The position numbers and the translations under genes are program-made. The notes under the pieces were generated by a model. The model was not told the DNA's origin, searched no databases, and was given only the letters and a program-made list of their open reading frames with translations. This document shows positions 20,775-32,640 of a stretch of DNA of 64,000 nucleotides, in pieces. The stretch comes from Thalassia testudinum. Its lineage: Eukaryota > Streptophyta > Magnoliopsida > Alismatales > Hydrocharitaceae. Within the stretch, counting starts at the first letter, position 1, and every line of letters starts with the position of its first letter. Location: the NCBI GenBank assembly GCA_037157565.1, contig JAZHRO010000003.1, positions 39,879,001-39,943,000 of the forward strand. The letters run 5' to 3'.

Positions 20775-20803
20775 GGGACTAGCAAAAGCTAGGCATGTGG
20801 GTA
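20775..20803 (+). promoter_or_regulatory. E8 polypurine tract
   Basis: GGGACTAGCAAAAGCTAGG followed by CATGTGGGTA, one step away from the E2 and E3 tracts, and followed by a TG LTR start. Confidence 0.65.
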
Positions 20804-23000
20804 TGATGGTAACACCATCATGGGCCCAAACTAGGTACAATTAGTCAAGTTTAAATGGTAAATGGTCCTACTTATTCATCTAAGGGTCACAACTCCGCAA
20901 TGTTCTGATTTGAGAAGAAAATAAGGAAACAGAGTTAATTCTATAGTTTTAATAGCACATCACAAATGCAGTTAACCACAGGGTCACCAAGGGGTCAAAT
21001 AAAGGTCAATTGAGCATAAAAGTCTAACAAGTGGGTTTACATCGACTGAATCAGGATTTCATGCATTCTGAGGGAGAAAATAGTTTTGAAAATCCTAATT
21101 ATCAACCTCACTTAAATGGAAGAGGTTCTTGTTAGGATAAAATTAATCTAAACCACCTAAAATTCATAGAAAAATATTTTAAGAGGTTTGGTACCCTTGG
21201 TTTGACCATCCGAACCCATGTTGACCTAGAATAGAGTTTTAGATGAGAATTTACCATAATTTGGGCTTTTGTGCACTTTACCTAGTAAAAAATGGTCAAA
21301 ATCAAATCCAACTTCGCCATTAGATTCCTTGGGTTAAAATTACATGAACACCAAAATTTGAGCCCAATCAAAATCTATCTTGACGTTGTTTGAATTTTAG
21401 ACCCAAAAAGCTCTATCTCTTACATTTGTAACCCTAAGTTTCCAGTTTATTGAAAAATGGCCCCTATCATTATTTTTGTTCCTGTAAAATGGTCCCTTAC
21501 ACTGTGAGCTTGTGAACACACCTGTAGCCAAGATTCAAGAGAGAATCTCTCTCAAATTAGATCCAAATCCCTTCAAAATTGGAGGGATTGATCTAGGGAA
21601 GTTGCCCAATCATTTGAACCGCCTCAAGGATCCTAAATTAATTCCTAAAGCTTAGGCAAACTCAAGGAATTTTGAGGAACTCTATGCTAAAAAATAGAGA
21701 CCAATCAAGCTTGTTCCATGATTTAGAGCTCGAAATTGAGCTATTTATAAAGGCCCCATGATCTCAGCTTTCTCCTTAGCCAAGAATCGACTGAGAAACC
21801 TCTCCCTCCTCCTCCACCCACTGCATCTTCGTCTTCAGTGAGCCCTCTCCGACCACCTCATCTAGCTAGCCAATTGTCCAATTGACTGGCCAATCTTCTT
21901 CCTCTTTTCTTCATGACAAAGACTAGCCAAAGTCTGGCCGTCCCCAACCACTCCTTCCTCTCTATCATCTCACCATACTCTGTCATCTTCTCCACATCCA
22001 GTAAACCAACGTTGGATGCCTCCTCTCTCTCACTACCTAAACCTTCCTAAGCTCTTCCTCTTCTTCTCTACATCGCCTCTACTTGCTTAGAACCTAGGAT
22101 CAACCATGACATCACTCTCTTCCCCACTATCTTCTCCGCGATCAACACTAGCTCTGGCAAGCTCACATTGGTGCCACAGACCAACAAACACCACATCACC
22201 ACTTCCAAAAGCATCACCGCACGTCACTGAGTAAAATCCCTAAAGAAATTTGGGCCTTTAGACTTTTCTTCTCCCCGTTGAACTCCACATCTTCCCAACA
22301 CCCCCTCCAACATCTCATCACCTCCATAAACCTCCAAGCATAGCACAACCACCAAAGTGACATTCTCCAAGCTCAGACGACTTGTTTAAATCCTTTAATT
22401 GGGCTGCAAGGTCATTTTATTGCGTTTCAGGTTGCCACCAGACCACCTCCAGTCGCTGTCACTTCTTCATAATTGTCGGTCTCTCTTGAACCACCACTAG
22501 ACTTGCTACCCCATCAAGAAGCTATGGAACCACTTTAAAAATCTTCTCTAACCTTCAATTGGACAGATATAGCAAGCAGCAACAGTGATTGAGTGAAGGA
22601 GCTTCGTAGCTACCAAGGAAGGAAGTAGTGGAATCTTAGTCCCACATTATGTAGGGATAAATTGGAATAGCACATAAAATGAATTCCTGCCGTAGCCCCA
22701 TTGCCACAGTATGCAAGGGGGTGAGGTCCCTGCTCACGCACATGCCTTACACACCCTCACCCATGATACACATGCAGGTATAGTCTCTGACCCGATTACC
22801 CGGTACTGTTCACCCAGGTCTAGAAGAGAGAGAAGGGAAGAAATCCAAGGTGGGAGGTGGGAGGTTTTGGTCCTCACGATCCATGCCCCCCCTTAGCTCA
22901 AAACTTGGGCATTCTTAGAGGCTTGTGCCTTGAGCTGTTGTTACTTGGCAACTTTAAGTCGTCTGGGCCTTGTGCTTGACCACGGTTCTGGTCATTGTGG
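20804..23000 (+). mobile_element. E8 3' LTR, right end not resolved
   Basis: The LTR starts TGATGGTAACACCATCATGG, itself a perfect seven-base inverted repeat with a three-base loop. The following 2 kb is long non-coding sequence with C-rich text (21780-22350) as in other LTRs here. No second copy is in the window, and the right boundary near 23000 is an estimate. The short open frame at 22711-22896 has no recognisable product. Confidence 0.45.
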
Positions 23001-23429
23001 AGTTATTGCACACTTGTGACGTGGATATTTCTGATTAGTGGTTGAGGATTACCATTGAAAAATTTGAATGGGAATAAGTGTTTATTTCTAGGGTTAAATT
23101 AGTTTTAGTCCTATCTTTTTATATTTTTATCACTAAATTTTGACATACTTTTTTGAGCTATATTGAATATGATTTTCACTGGCATTATTATTCTTAACAT
23201 TGTGATTGGTGATTGATTTGTTACAATTGCTCACTACGAATGATCTCTGAACTCACTTTTGATTTTGAGATTACAAATTTTTATTGTCGATTCACTTTTT
23301 TGACTATACTACGATGCATATTTCAAACACAACGAAAGCGTGCTAACAGGGCTTTGCAGATAAGGATTACATTTGAAGATTTTAGGGTTTTATCAAGATT
23401 TTAGTGACTTTTAAGATCTCTCTTTTTAG
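23001..23429. other. Unassigned AT-rich sequence between E8 LTR and E5 leader
   Basis: No open frame or repeat I can support. It may belong to either neighbour. Confidence 0.3.
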
Positions 23430-24394
23430 GTATACAAAAAAGTTTGCAAAAAGATCACACAAGATAAGGCAACCAAGATGTAATTGGTGAAGGTTTGTTT
23501 CCTTTAATGTATGTGTGAGTAAGACAAAGTGAAATCAAAACCCTAAGTTTGAAATTATAGGTATGCAACTCCTAATTTAATCTCCGTTTATAAAATCTTT
23601 TTAGGTTGTGGTTCAAACAAGACAAACGATACCCCCACCTGATAGGAAATCAAACAAGGAATCCAAAAATGATTTTTTTGAGATTTTACAAACTTGTTTG
23701 GTATGTTCTTGGAATTTTTCTTTTTACTAGTGTTAAAAGGCAAAAAGTATAAATTCAAAAAAATGATTTTGCAACAACCTTAATCAACCTCCTATTTTTT
23801 GAAAATTTTATATTCTATAGAGAATTTCTCAATGTTTCTAGCAATAAAATTCTTTTCCAAATATATTAAGTAGAAAACTTATAAATTTCACTGAGAGTAA
23901 GAAAACAGTAAGGAAACAAGGTTTGACGCTTGTTTAGTCCGCAAATTTCTTAATTTTTTTTACTTGTCAAAACTTTCTGAAATTTGAACTCAAGATTTCT
24001 GACAAAAAGGAGCTTCTGTGGGTGAAGTTTGAACATTTTTGGAAGCCTGTATGTGCTTGAAACTGATTTTAAAAATCAACTTAGAAGCCTGGATTTTCAA
24101 AAAATTCATCACCAATAATGAGGTGGTGGAGAATTAAGGCAAACAAGTAAACAATTGATTTTTTGGGTTCCACCACCCAAAAATTTTATTTTTTTGTGAT
24201 TTTAGATATTTTAAAGATCTTTTTGAGATTTTCGATGAGATTCCAAAGAAGTTTGGCTTGGGTACTTTCCTGGAGATTGCAAGAAGAAAAGACAACTTAA
24301 AGCTTCCACTCTAGGTAAATCCAATTCCTACTCTCGCTCTTGTTAGTAAAGACCTAATTATGTAAGAGAGAGATAACTAAAATACTAAGCCATG
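23430..24394 (-). other. E5 leader remnant
   Basis: Similar to the E4 leader at 48720-49820: 'ttggtgaaggtttgtttcctttaatgt' and later phrases recur in order. Read on the minus strand, it lies just after a primer site, so it is the 5' untranslated leader of E5; the rest of E5 is missing beyond about 23430. Confidence 0.55.
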
Positions 24395-24414
24395 CCTCCT
24401 CGGCAACAGAGCCA
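24395..24414 (-). promoter_or_regulatory. E5 primer binding site, decayed
   Basis: On the minus strand TGGCTCTGTTGCCGAGGAGG, close to the TGGCGCCGTTGCCTGGGAGG of E4. It lies five bases inside the E5 LTR end. Confidence 0.6.
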
Positions 24415-24419
24415 AAAAG

Positions 24420-25977
24420 TGATAGGGATTATATGCGATATGCTAAAGCGATTTTTAATCATTGAGATGCGTAAAATCGGACTCTTAAAATTTATAAACC
24501 TAGATATGGTAAGCATCCAGGGTCATTAAAGGAGGCCAATTTGTTAGTGAAATAATCGGTTGTCTCTCTCGCTCTCTCAAGTTGACACTTGTCTTTTTGT
24601 ATTTCAGATTTTATTATTTTTAAGGTTTTTAAATAATGGGAAATGAATCCGAAGACAGCTACGCAAAAGAAAATTTTGCCTAAAGACTATAGCCTAAGTG
24701 ACAAAAAGAACTCTTTAAGCACACCCTGGGTATGTGGAGACCAAGGATAATTAGAGAGAAAGTGTGTCCACTAAAAGATAAATGAAAAAGGCTTCAAATT
24801 AATCAACACATGAAATGGAAGGGCAAACTTGGTTTTATATTGCTTAGAACATAAATAGTCACAAGTAGATGAAAGCTTGAGATTACAAGAATGAAAGCTA
24901 ATATGAAAGAGATAAAGATACTGATGAAAAAGTCCTCCAGATGAAGCTTCGTGAGATCCTTGCTCCAAGCTCAGTGGCTCCTAGGCTTGAAGTGGATGCT
25001 TCCTTGCCCCTTTCTTCTTCCTCCCTGAGTCCTTCAAGGGTGGACATTCACCACCCTACGTGCTCCTTCTCCTTTTCATGGCCATCCCCTTTAATGGATG
25101 GTCTCCTAGGCTTGGTCCAGGGAAGTGGAAAGGAAGAAGATGGAACCAAGGGAGTAAGGGTTGCTCCCGTAATCTTCTCCTCCTTAGCGCCTCCTTTGGA
25201 TGGCTATGGAAGGTGGAAATATGTTGTTTAATGTAAGCCAAAGGATCTATTTTATTTGGTGGTTATGGGGTATGTTTATATAGTAGGAGAGCGAGAGTTG
25301 GCATGGATATAACAGAGGGATGGGATGGCTTTATGGGTGGTGGTTATGGCATCTAGGGCTAGGATGGGTGGCACAAAAATTGAAGCTTGTGGAGGGGTGG
25401 TTATGGTGAAGAGATGCATGCTTTAGTTGGTGCAATGATGGGCTTCTAGAAGGGTTCTTCTTGGTGCCAACTTTTGATGGTTTGGATTGGCTTTTGAAGT
25501 TGATGGATGGTGGAGATGCTTGGTGTAATTTGGTGCTAAGATGGGTTGGTGGTTAAGGGTTGAAGAGGTGTTAGTTTTGTGCCAACAATGAAATGGTGTG
25601 AAGGGTTGGTGGTAGTTTTGGTTTTTGGCGGCAACATGGGAAGGAGGAGGTAGTAGTTAATTGAGGTGGTGGACGGCCATGGAGTAAGGATGAGATGAAG
25701 CTATGCTAGGTAAGCTTGCTTAGCTAGTAGGGTAGTATAGGATCTAGGGTTTAAGCTGAGAGAAGTAGCCAAGAGATAAATGGATCTGGATTGATTCATC
25801 ATGGTACTTTAGAAGGTTGATGATGAGTTGCAAGTGAGCTTAGCAACTAGCTTAGCTGGCTAATTCTTCTACTAGCAGCCAAGCTAATTGGTCGGAGCAA
25901 AGTTTAACAGACTTCAACTATGCTGGAGCTCAAGTGAGCTGTACCTACTTTTCTTGTAGACTCCTTAGCTAGGTTAA
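24420..25977 (-). mobile_element. E5 5' LTR, downstream part (split by E4)
   Basis: The end next to the primer site (TGATAGGGATTATATGCG on the plus strand) parallels the E4 LTR end: both continue with 'aaaatttataa...cctagata...ggtcattaaaggagg'-like text. A minus-strand TATA box, TACTATATAAACATA, is at 25271-25285. At 25977 the E4 LTR begins; the missing 452 bases of this LTR are at 52093-52544 beyond E4. Total LTR length is about 2.0 kb, near that of E4. Confidence 0.65.
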
Positions 25978-28250
25978 TGATACAAAATTTAGTGTGATTT
26001 GTAATTAGGGTTTTTTTGGGTCGTTGTAGCACGCAAAATCGCATACGCTTTTAAAATTTATAACCTAGATAGGGGAGTATCTAGGGTCGTTCAAGGAGGC
26101 AATATGTTTGCAAAATTCAAGTATCTTGATTGGAAATAGAAATCACCTTTCTTTTTGGTCTTTTCAACTATATCATATTTTTTAGAGTTTTGAAATAATG
26201 AAGGCAATATACAAATTGTTGTCGGAAAATAACTAACACCTAACTCACTACACTACTACTAAAGTGGCAAGTAGAGCCTCTCCCTAAGCTCACTCTAGGC
26301 ACATGGAGGCCTAGAGGAATTAGGCGGAGGGAGTGAAAAGTACTACAACAAAGATAAAACTATTGCAACAAAAAAAATATGAAAAGAAGGAAAATTGGTT
26401 TGATAGAATTTGTGTTTTACAAAAACATATAAAGGAATGCTTCTACTTGAAATGGAAAATATAAAACCAATAAAAACACAAATCCTCTTGCAAAATCTGG
26501 TGAAGAAAGGAAGCTCCTTGCTCCCAGTTTAGTGGCTCCTAAGCTTGAAAAGGGGCTCCTCCCCCTCTTTCCTTGAAAATGGTGCTCCAAGATGTTGTCC
26601 TCCAGAGTGGAAGCTACCACCTTCATTGATCTCCTTCAAGGGTGGGAATGCACCACCCTTTCTTCTCCTTTCCTGGCCATCCTCCTGGTGGTGAAGATCC
26701 TCGACCTTCTTGGCATGGCACAAAGGGAAGGAATGGGGAGAAGAAGGCACCAAGGGGGCAGGTGATGTGCCCCCTTAATCTTCCTCTCTATCCCTTCTTC
26801 TTGGTCATGGGTTTAGGTGGAAGTAAGGTGGAAATTATCTCATAGGAGGATGAAGAAAATCGTGGTAGGTGATGGGTTTTCATAGAGTGGGATGGGGGCA
26901 GGGTTGGCGTGAATAGGTGGAAGGCTAGGGTGGAGTTGGGTGGTGGTTATGGGTGGTTAATTTGATACTAAGGCTAGGGTTAGTTGGCACCAAATGAGGT
27001 GGCACAAAGGGGGGAAGTTATGGCCTTGGTGTTCCTTACGGTTTCCACCAAAATGGTCCTTCTAGAAGGCTATTAGGTGGCACCATCTTAGAGTTCTAGA
27101 AGAGGAGTATGTGGATGGCTAGGATGGGTTATATGGGTAGGTGTAGGTTGGATAAAGGGGCTAAAAGTTGGTGACAAAGGGAGGTGGTAAGGGTTAGTTT
27201 TGGCACCAACTTTTGGTGCCTTTTGGTTTGTGGTTGAGGGGTGAAGGGTGGTGAAGGTGGTGCTGCCAAAGGGAGTAGGGTGGTGCTAGCTAAGGTGAGC
27301 TTAGGTAGGGCTAACTTGGTGGAGCTAGTTAGGTAGGGTTTTAAGGTGGTGAATGGCCAAGGGACCTAGAGTCTAGCTAAGCTAAACTAAGCTTAGCTAG
27401 CTTAGCTAGTAATAGAGTAGAGGAGTAGGCAATGGGATCTAGGGCTTGAAGAGGAGCTGTGGAGGAGAAGTCTGAAGCTTGAACTGGAGCTGACAGCTAC
27501 TGAAGAGGGTGGCATGGAGCTAGTCTAGCTGGCTTAGCTTGCTAGCTACTAAGCCAAGCTAAAGTGAGCTGGCTTCTACCATAATGAGCTGAGGTGAGTT
27601 GGGTCTGGTGCTCTCGGGGAGAATCAAGCTGGTTAGGGTAGCCAAGGTAGCTTAGCTCAACTAGTTTCAGCTAAGCTGAATCCTTGGGAGATGGACTTGA
27701 GCTTCCTGAGCTAAAATGAGTCATCTTCAACTTGCTGGAGTTAAGTGGAGCTGGATGTAGCAGGACCTGAGTTGTGGTGAACTCCTGTCAACTCACTCGA
27801 TCTTGCTAGAGCTCCCTATGGACTAATGGGAGCTGAGATGAGCTAGACTCAGCTAAGTTGAGCAAGATCTGAGCTGACCTAAGCTAGGGTGAGCTAAGAT
27901 GAGCTCTCTTGAGCTGCCATTCGGCTAAGATGAGTTGAATGGAGTTAGGATGAGCTAACCCTTGTTCAGGTGAGCTGAATTTCATGTATGGTGAGCTGGA
28001 TCAGGCTAAGTTCCAGCTTGTGATAGCTTCCCCTTCACCAGTTGCCTTCCTGAGTGCTAGGGTTCTAGGGATCTGGCAATCTGTATATCACTAACACTCA
28101 CAAAAATACATTAAAATGAAAACTAAAAGTGCAATGCATGCCTAACCTAATTAATGCCGAAATGTAGCCCAAAAACACATTTGTGGAGCAAAATCCTAAG
28201 AGCTAGGTTTGTTTCAATGCATAACAATGATGATAAACTGATGTTTATCA
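25978..28250 (-). repeat. E4 3' LTR
   Basis: 2.27 kb, TGATAAACATC on the minus strand at 28250 to TG(at)ACAAAATTTAG on the plus strand at 25978. It matches 49849-52092 along its length, including a G/GGT-rich section and an AGCT-dense section. The TATA position reads CTCTATGAAAACCC (26874-26887), one base off the intact box of the 5' LTR. Confidence 0.85.
27280..28015. repeat. AGCT-dense degenerate repeat in E4 3' LTR
   Basis: The core AGCT occurs every 10-15 bases for about 700 bases, mostly as tgagctga/gagctgag/tagctagc variants. A matching tract lies in the E4 5' LTR (51140-51870), and shorter related ones are in E5 (25690-25960, 52093-52320) and at 1-50. Confidence 0.7.
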
Positions 28251-28279
28251 CACCCCCATACTTATCTTTTACTAGTCTC
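28251..28279 (-). promoter_or_regulatory. E4 polypurine tract
   Basis: Minus strand GAGACTAGTAAAAGATAAG followed by TATGGGGGTG, directly 5' of the 3' LTR. Confidence 0.75.
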
Positions 28280-29979
28280 TTAGCAAAACTTTAATATTTA
28301 CAAAATGGAACTTTTGGGAAATCTAATTTTTTTGACTTTTGAGGAGAAAGAGATTAAAGGACCTTGGTTGATCTAAACACAAGATGTACGGGATTTGTTA
28401 AAGATAAACATTAGGATTTATTTTCGGATATGAAAATTAGACAAAAATGGGATCAATATATCCTCCAAAAAATTCACAGATTAGCCCCTTGATAATTTAG
28501 ATGACTTGAAATTTTTGTTTTTATGATGTTTTGGCTCTTGAATCTGATTCGCAACTTGAAAAAACCTTTAAAACCTTATGTCGTTCATGTAAGAAGCCAG
28601 CATTTATAAGCACGTGTTTCTGGTTATTTTTTTTCTCTCCCCCATGCTTATTTTCGGCTTAGTCTTACAAGAAATGTGTTGGGATCATCATTCCCATTAC
28701 CAATCCTCGAGGTGCTTTGGTGCCAGTACTTCGAGAAAGCACTGTCCATGACACCACCCAGGAGCTCACAATCCTAGAACACAAAGCGATGTAAAGGGGC
28801 GCTCCAAGCGAACTCAAGCTCTTACTTTGACACTATAGGTAGAGCACCGTCCAAGACACTTGAGCTACGGAAATGCACTTTAATGCTCCATCTGAAGATA
28901 TGTAATATAGATATAGAGCAGCACCGAGGCAGTAACATATTGCCATTGCATCCTCAAAGGAGGCATATTCCTCCTTCTCAATGGTGGGAACTCAAACCAA
29001 TGATCTACTTTTGACTTTTATTAAGGCCAAACAAGGGGTTTTTCTGATTTTTAGTAGTTTTTTGGTGTTGGCTTGTATATAAAATTTGACATAGGAAGTT
29101 CCATAAGAAATGCAAATTTTTAAATCAGAAACTAGGCTAGATACTTTCCATATTACAAAAGAGGATCAAATCACCTCAACTTTCATGAGTTCAGGTGGAA
29201 TATTGAAGAAGGATATCTGATCTAGTCTAAAGAAAGACCCTGAAATTCTAATGATCAGATCCGTATCCTCAACCCTAGTTTGTTAAACATAAAATCCTAT
29301 TGTACCAAAAGTGAGTTATCAACCTTAGTCCCGATTTCAAAATTTTCCACAAAAAGTTTTTCAATATTTTTATTTTTTTGTGTATACAAGTAGGAAAAAT
29401 GAAATGAGTAAAGAAAAAAATGCATGTTTTTAGGTTTTGAAAAACCAAAAACGATCATCAAGGTTTTAAAAACACCCCCCATGCTTATGATATGCAATGT
29501 CCTCATGCATTAAGAGGGAAAATGGATCACCTTAGTGAAGGGTGATCGGTTTTAGGATGGTCAAAACCTAGAAAAAGAAAAGAAACTAGGAAAAATGATG
29601 GGTTACCTCCCATCCAGTGCTATCTTTTATGCTATTCAACCAGGCATGAAGGTATGCACGAAAAAAGGATAATCATGAAAATAATTGGACACTTGAATGT
29701 CCTAAAGAAATGTGTTTTCCTCAAGATCCTTGAAAGGATGAATGGTAAAGAAATCAGGATCAAAATGAAATGAAAAATGGAAGAATGACCCAGATCTGGC
29801 CATGGTTTAAGAGCGTGTAAAATGCCAGACTCTGGTGGGTCAGGTGATAGGTCCAATGGAAAGGGAGGGTTAAAGGAGTCAATGAGATGTAGGGTGGGTG
29901 AAGTCAGTGTGGGTGTTTTTGGTGAAAGATCAGGAAGATTGAAAGAGTAAAAGTCAAACCCTAGTTGATCTGAAAAGTC
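28280..29979 (-). other. E4 3' non-coding region with G-rich box
   Basis: No gene supported; short frames at 29297-29506 and 29632-29856 have no family features. On the minus strand a TGAGGACATTGC ... GCATGGGGGGTG box is at 29510-29472, and a 'gatgggaggtaacccatcat' block near 29600-29620 matches the post-integrase landmark of E6 and E7. The coding region thus passes from protease straight to post-integrase sequence. Confidence 0.55.
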
Positions 29980-31441
29980 TCAAACAACAAAATCATCCTT
30001 AGAATAGGAATCAATAAAACCTAGATCCATGGTGGTCAAAGCTGAGTAGGATTTGATCAACAAAGATTTCTCACAAATTGCTTCCATTGTATTATCAGTG
30101 TCCTCAAAAATTTTATGATCAATGGACCTCTTGGAAGCTTGAAATAAATCTAATGAGAAAATCAGGTTATCACAACTTATATTCATTTTCCCAGAGTGAG
30201 AGTTGATATTAGCAGTTGTGGTAATCAGAAGGGGTCTTCCAAGAATGGTGTTAGTGAGTGCTACAAGTACCTCTATGTCAAGGACCAAAAAATTTACAGG
30301 ATTTAGGCAATTCTAGACCTTGACAATATGATCCTCAATGATTCCCTGAGGTCGAATGGTAGATCGATGTCCTAATTGAAATTGAACTTTAGTAGGTTTA
30401 AAATTACCGAATCGAGATTCCTCGAATATGACTGGGGGAATGATATTAATGGAGGTACCTAAGTAGGGAGGGGTGCGAAAAATGGTGGTGTCATTTATGA
30501 CAATCAAGATGGGAGATGTGCCCAGGTCCTTTTTTGTGAGGGGTAGCTTGCTTTGAGGAACTGAGCTTGCTATATTAGAAAGGACCACCCTTCTAAGATT
30601 CTGAGCCTCCCCTATTGTAGTAAACTTTTCTTTCAAAAATTTAGCAAAGGCAAGGGTGGCATCTAGGAGGGGATATTCCTCTCGACTTGCCCAAATAAGT
30701 CCTAAAGATCTTGGTGAGAGGGCTCTGATTTTTTATCAAAAAGACTGGATTGCAGTGTTTGAGAGTGAGAAGTAGGATTTGAATCAAGTGTTCTTGGGAT
30801 TTCTTTTTCTTCTTCTTGAGTGGGGTTACGAGAGTTGATTTGCATAGGTTGAGAGTAGGTTTCATCAATTTGATTTGAAGGCCCTAAATCAGTGGTGGTG
30901 TTCCCACTCCTCAACATATCTGCATATGTAGTTTGGTTATCATTGGGAGGAGGTGGCAGGGCCTGTTGTTGATAGAAACCAGGTTGGTGCTGAGATATTG
31001 GGTTAATAGGAGGATGAATAGTGTGGTTCTAATGCTGGTGCCCACTCGGATGTTGGTTCTTGTGATTGACAAAGTTTGGTGTGGGTTGGGATGGTGAGCG
31101 TCCTGCAGGTCTTTGGTTTGAAATGACCTCAAGTTGATCATTGAGATTATTAGTAGCACGGGTTATTTCCATTATTTTTCTTTGCATCTCCTGCAGGATT
31201 TTCATCATCTGGGCATTGATGTCTTTTTGAGATGGCCCAGATTGATAAGTTTGATTTGAACCATACCCTCCAATCAAGTTTTGTTGTTGGTTAGGAATTG
31301 GATTGGTCCAGGAGTGAGTTGGATAATTCCTCCAATTAGAGGAATTTTGCAATTGCTCCTGGAAGGTGGAGACATTTTGAATGGGGTAATGATTTGGATA
31401 AGTATAATTCCCTGTTGAACCATAGAAAGCTTCATAATAAT
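29980..31441 (-). pseudogene. gag-pro: E4 gag C-terminal part and protease remnant
   Basis: Read from 31441 downward the frame continues gag from the far side of the LINE (YGSTGNYTYPNHYP, then a Gln/Asn-rich part and KDINAQMMKILQEMQRK, likely helical). YADMLRSGNTT (about 30890-30920) is the gag/protease junction motif. Protease follows: PYLGTSINIIPPVIFEE stands where relatives have DLGAS, so the catalytic Asp is replaced by Tyr; then FQLGHRSTIRPQGIIEDHIVKV and, at 30288-29980, VLDIEVLVALTNTILGRPLL. Stops and small frameshifts separate the pieces. No RT follows. The protease would be inactive even if translated. Confidence 0.7.
31426..31441. repeat. LINE target-site duplication, copy at the 3' end
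   Basis: AAAGCTTCATAATAAT, matching AAAGCTTCAGAATAAT at 47904-47919 at 15 of 16 bases. Next to it is a short T run (the A-tail of the minus-strand LINE). Confidence 0.8.
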
Positions 31442-31686
31442 TTTTTTGAAAAAGTGATGAATACTATCGATGACGATAGCAGACCAGGAATATTTTATTA
31501 AAATTTTCTTTTTTAAAAAAATTACAATGAATCACTCCACTCCTTTACAAAATTCTAACACTCCCAACACACATTCCCAAAATTAATTGAGCTCCCTTTA
31601 AACAAACGCTCATTTTGAGCATGCCACACACGCCACATTACTCTAGCCATCTTCACTTGCCACTCCCCTTTCGTCAGAATTCTTCT
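31442..31686 (-). other. LINE 3' untranslated region and A-rich tail
   Basis: Non-coding sequence after the last LINE domain. It contains a run of As interrupted by a few bases and a short palindromic stretch (ctatcgtcatcgatag) close to the 3' end, then TTTTTCAAAAAAA before the target-site copy. Confidence 0.6.
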
Positions 31687-32268
31687 CTATAATTCTTCCC
31701 ATGTGGGGAGAGCTTCCCCACACACTTTCCTCCAAACTTGATCCATCAAGAGACAAGAGGAAAATAATTGTATCCTACTATCTGAAGGGAGGTTACAAAA
31801 AGGGCAATTTTGAGAGGGACTACCCAACCTTCTTGTCCTCAGATCTCCGGTGACCAGGCCATTGTGCATACACAACAACAAGAAGATTTTAATCTTCAGC
31901 GGAATCTTCAAGGACCAAATTTTGGCACACTCCCTGTCTTCCCTTGACTGATCAATGTTAGAGCTGGCTATCAGATTTTTGTATGCCTTGGCTGGGGGGA
32001 AAAGGCCATATTTCCACCTATAGTAGTCTATCCCTCCCACCGGATAGAAAGCCTCAATTTCAGACAGCAAGTGCTCTTCTTCAACCTGCGTGCACCCTCC
32101 ATAGCGCGATCCAACACCTACAATGTTCCATCTACCGCAGTCACCATCCCAACAATCACTGATGGTGATCCTGCTGTTTGCTATTGCTGAGTATGCCCTC
32201 GGGAAGGCCTCACACAACCTTCCCCGATCGGACCAACAGTCTGTCCAAAACTTGAAGTTCCTGTCCTC
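31687..32268 (-). pseudogene. LINE C-terminal region (zf-RVT-like)
   Basis: The LINE frame resumes after E3 with DRNFKFWTDCW and continues through RWKYGLFPPAKAY, KIWSLKIPLKIKIFLLLCMHNGL and LGSPSQNCPFCNLPSDS to WRKVCGEALPTW. This matches the zinc-binding region behind the RT domain in plant non-LTR elements (W..W....P.K...F.W.......T...L..R, then CxxC). The 227-codon open frame starts inside the E3 LTR (from 32370), so its apparent start is an artefact of the insertion. It ends near 31687. The role of this region in the LINE protein is not well established. Confidence 0.75.
32264..32268. repeat. E3 target-site copy, left
   Basis: TCCTC before the E3 5' LTR pairs with TCATC (43712-43716) after the 3' LTR: four of five bases. 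Confidence 0.65.
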
Positions 32269-32630
32269 TGATTGCACCGCAAAATACACCTGTAATTGAG
32301 CCGTCTTGTGCCATTTCCTAGCATTACTAGTGCAAATTAGGGTTCCATAGTCACATTTGTAAAAACACATGCATGCATGCGTTTAATTGAGAGGGGAGGA
32401 GAGTGAAATAAATGGCCTCGCAATTACATTTTTCCTCAAGTGCTGCATTACAAAACTCACCATCATCTTATTTTTAATTTTATTTGATTTGGAATTCTTC
32501 CTGCGGCTGCTAGGAATGGTTCTTGTTCTTCGCCCTTGTCCTGACTCAGCCATGACAAGCACAGCCACTCCCTGCCGAGCCCCATGCAACCGCATGCACA
32601 GCCAGGGCATGGCTGGGCATTCCTTCCTCC

Positions 32631-32640
32631 TCTATAAAAA
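32631..32640 (+). promoter_or_regulatory. E3 5' LTR TATA box
   Basis: TCTATAAAAA at the position conserved in all four LTRs of the family. Confidence 0.6.

Noticed and set aside
26880..26905. G-quadruplex in 'gggatgggggcaggg' of the E4 LTRs (also 50746)
   Set aside because: Only three runs of three or more Gs; a fourth run has two Gs, so the case is weak.
31687..32370. A host protein of 227 residues starting at 32370
   Set aside because: The first 30 or so residues are E3 LTR; the rest is the LINE C-terminal region.
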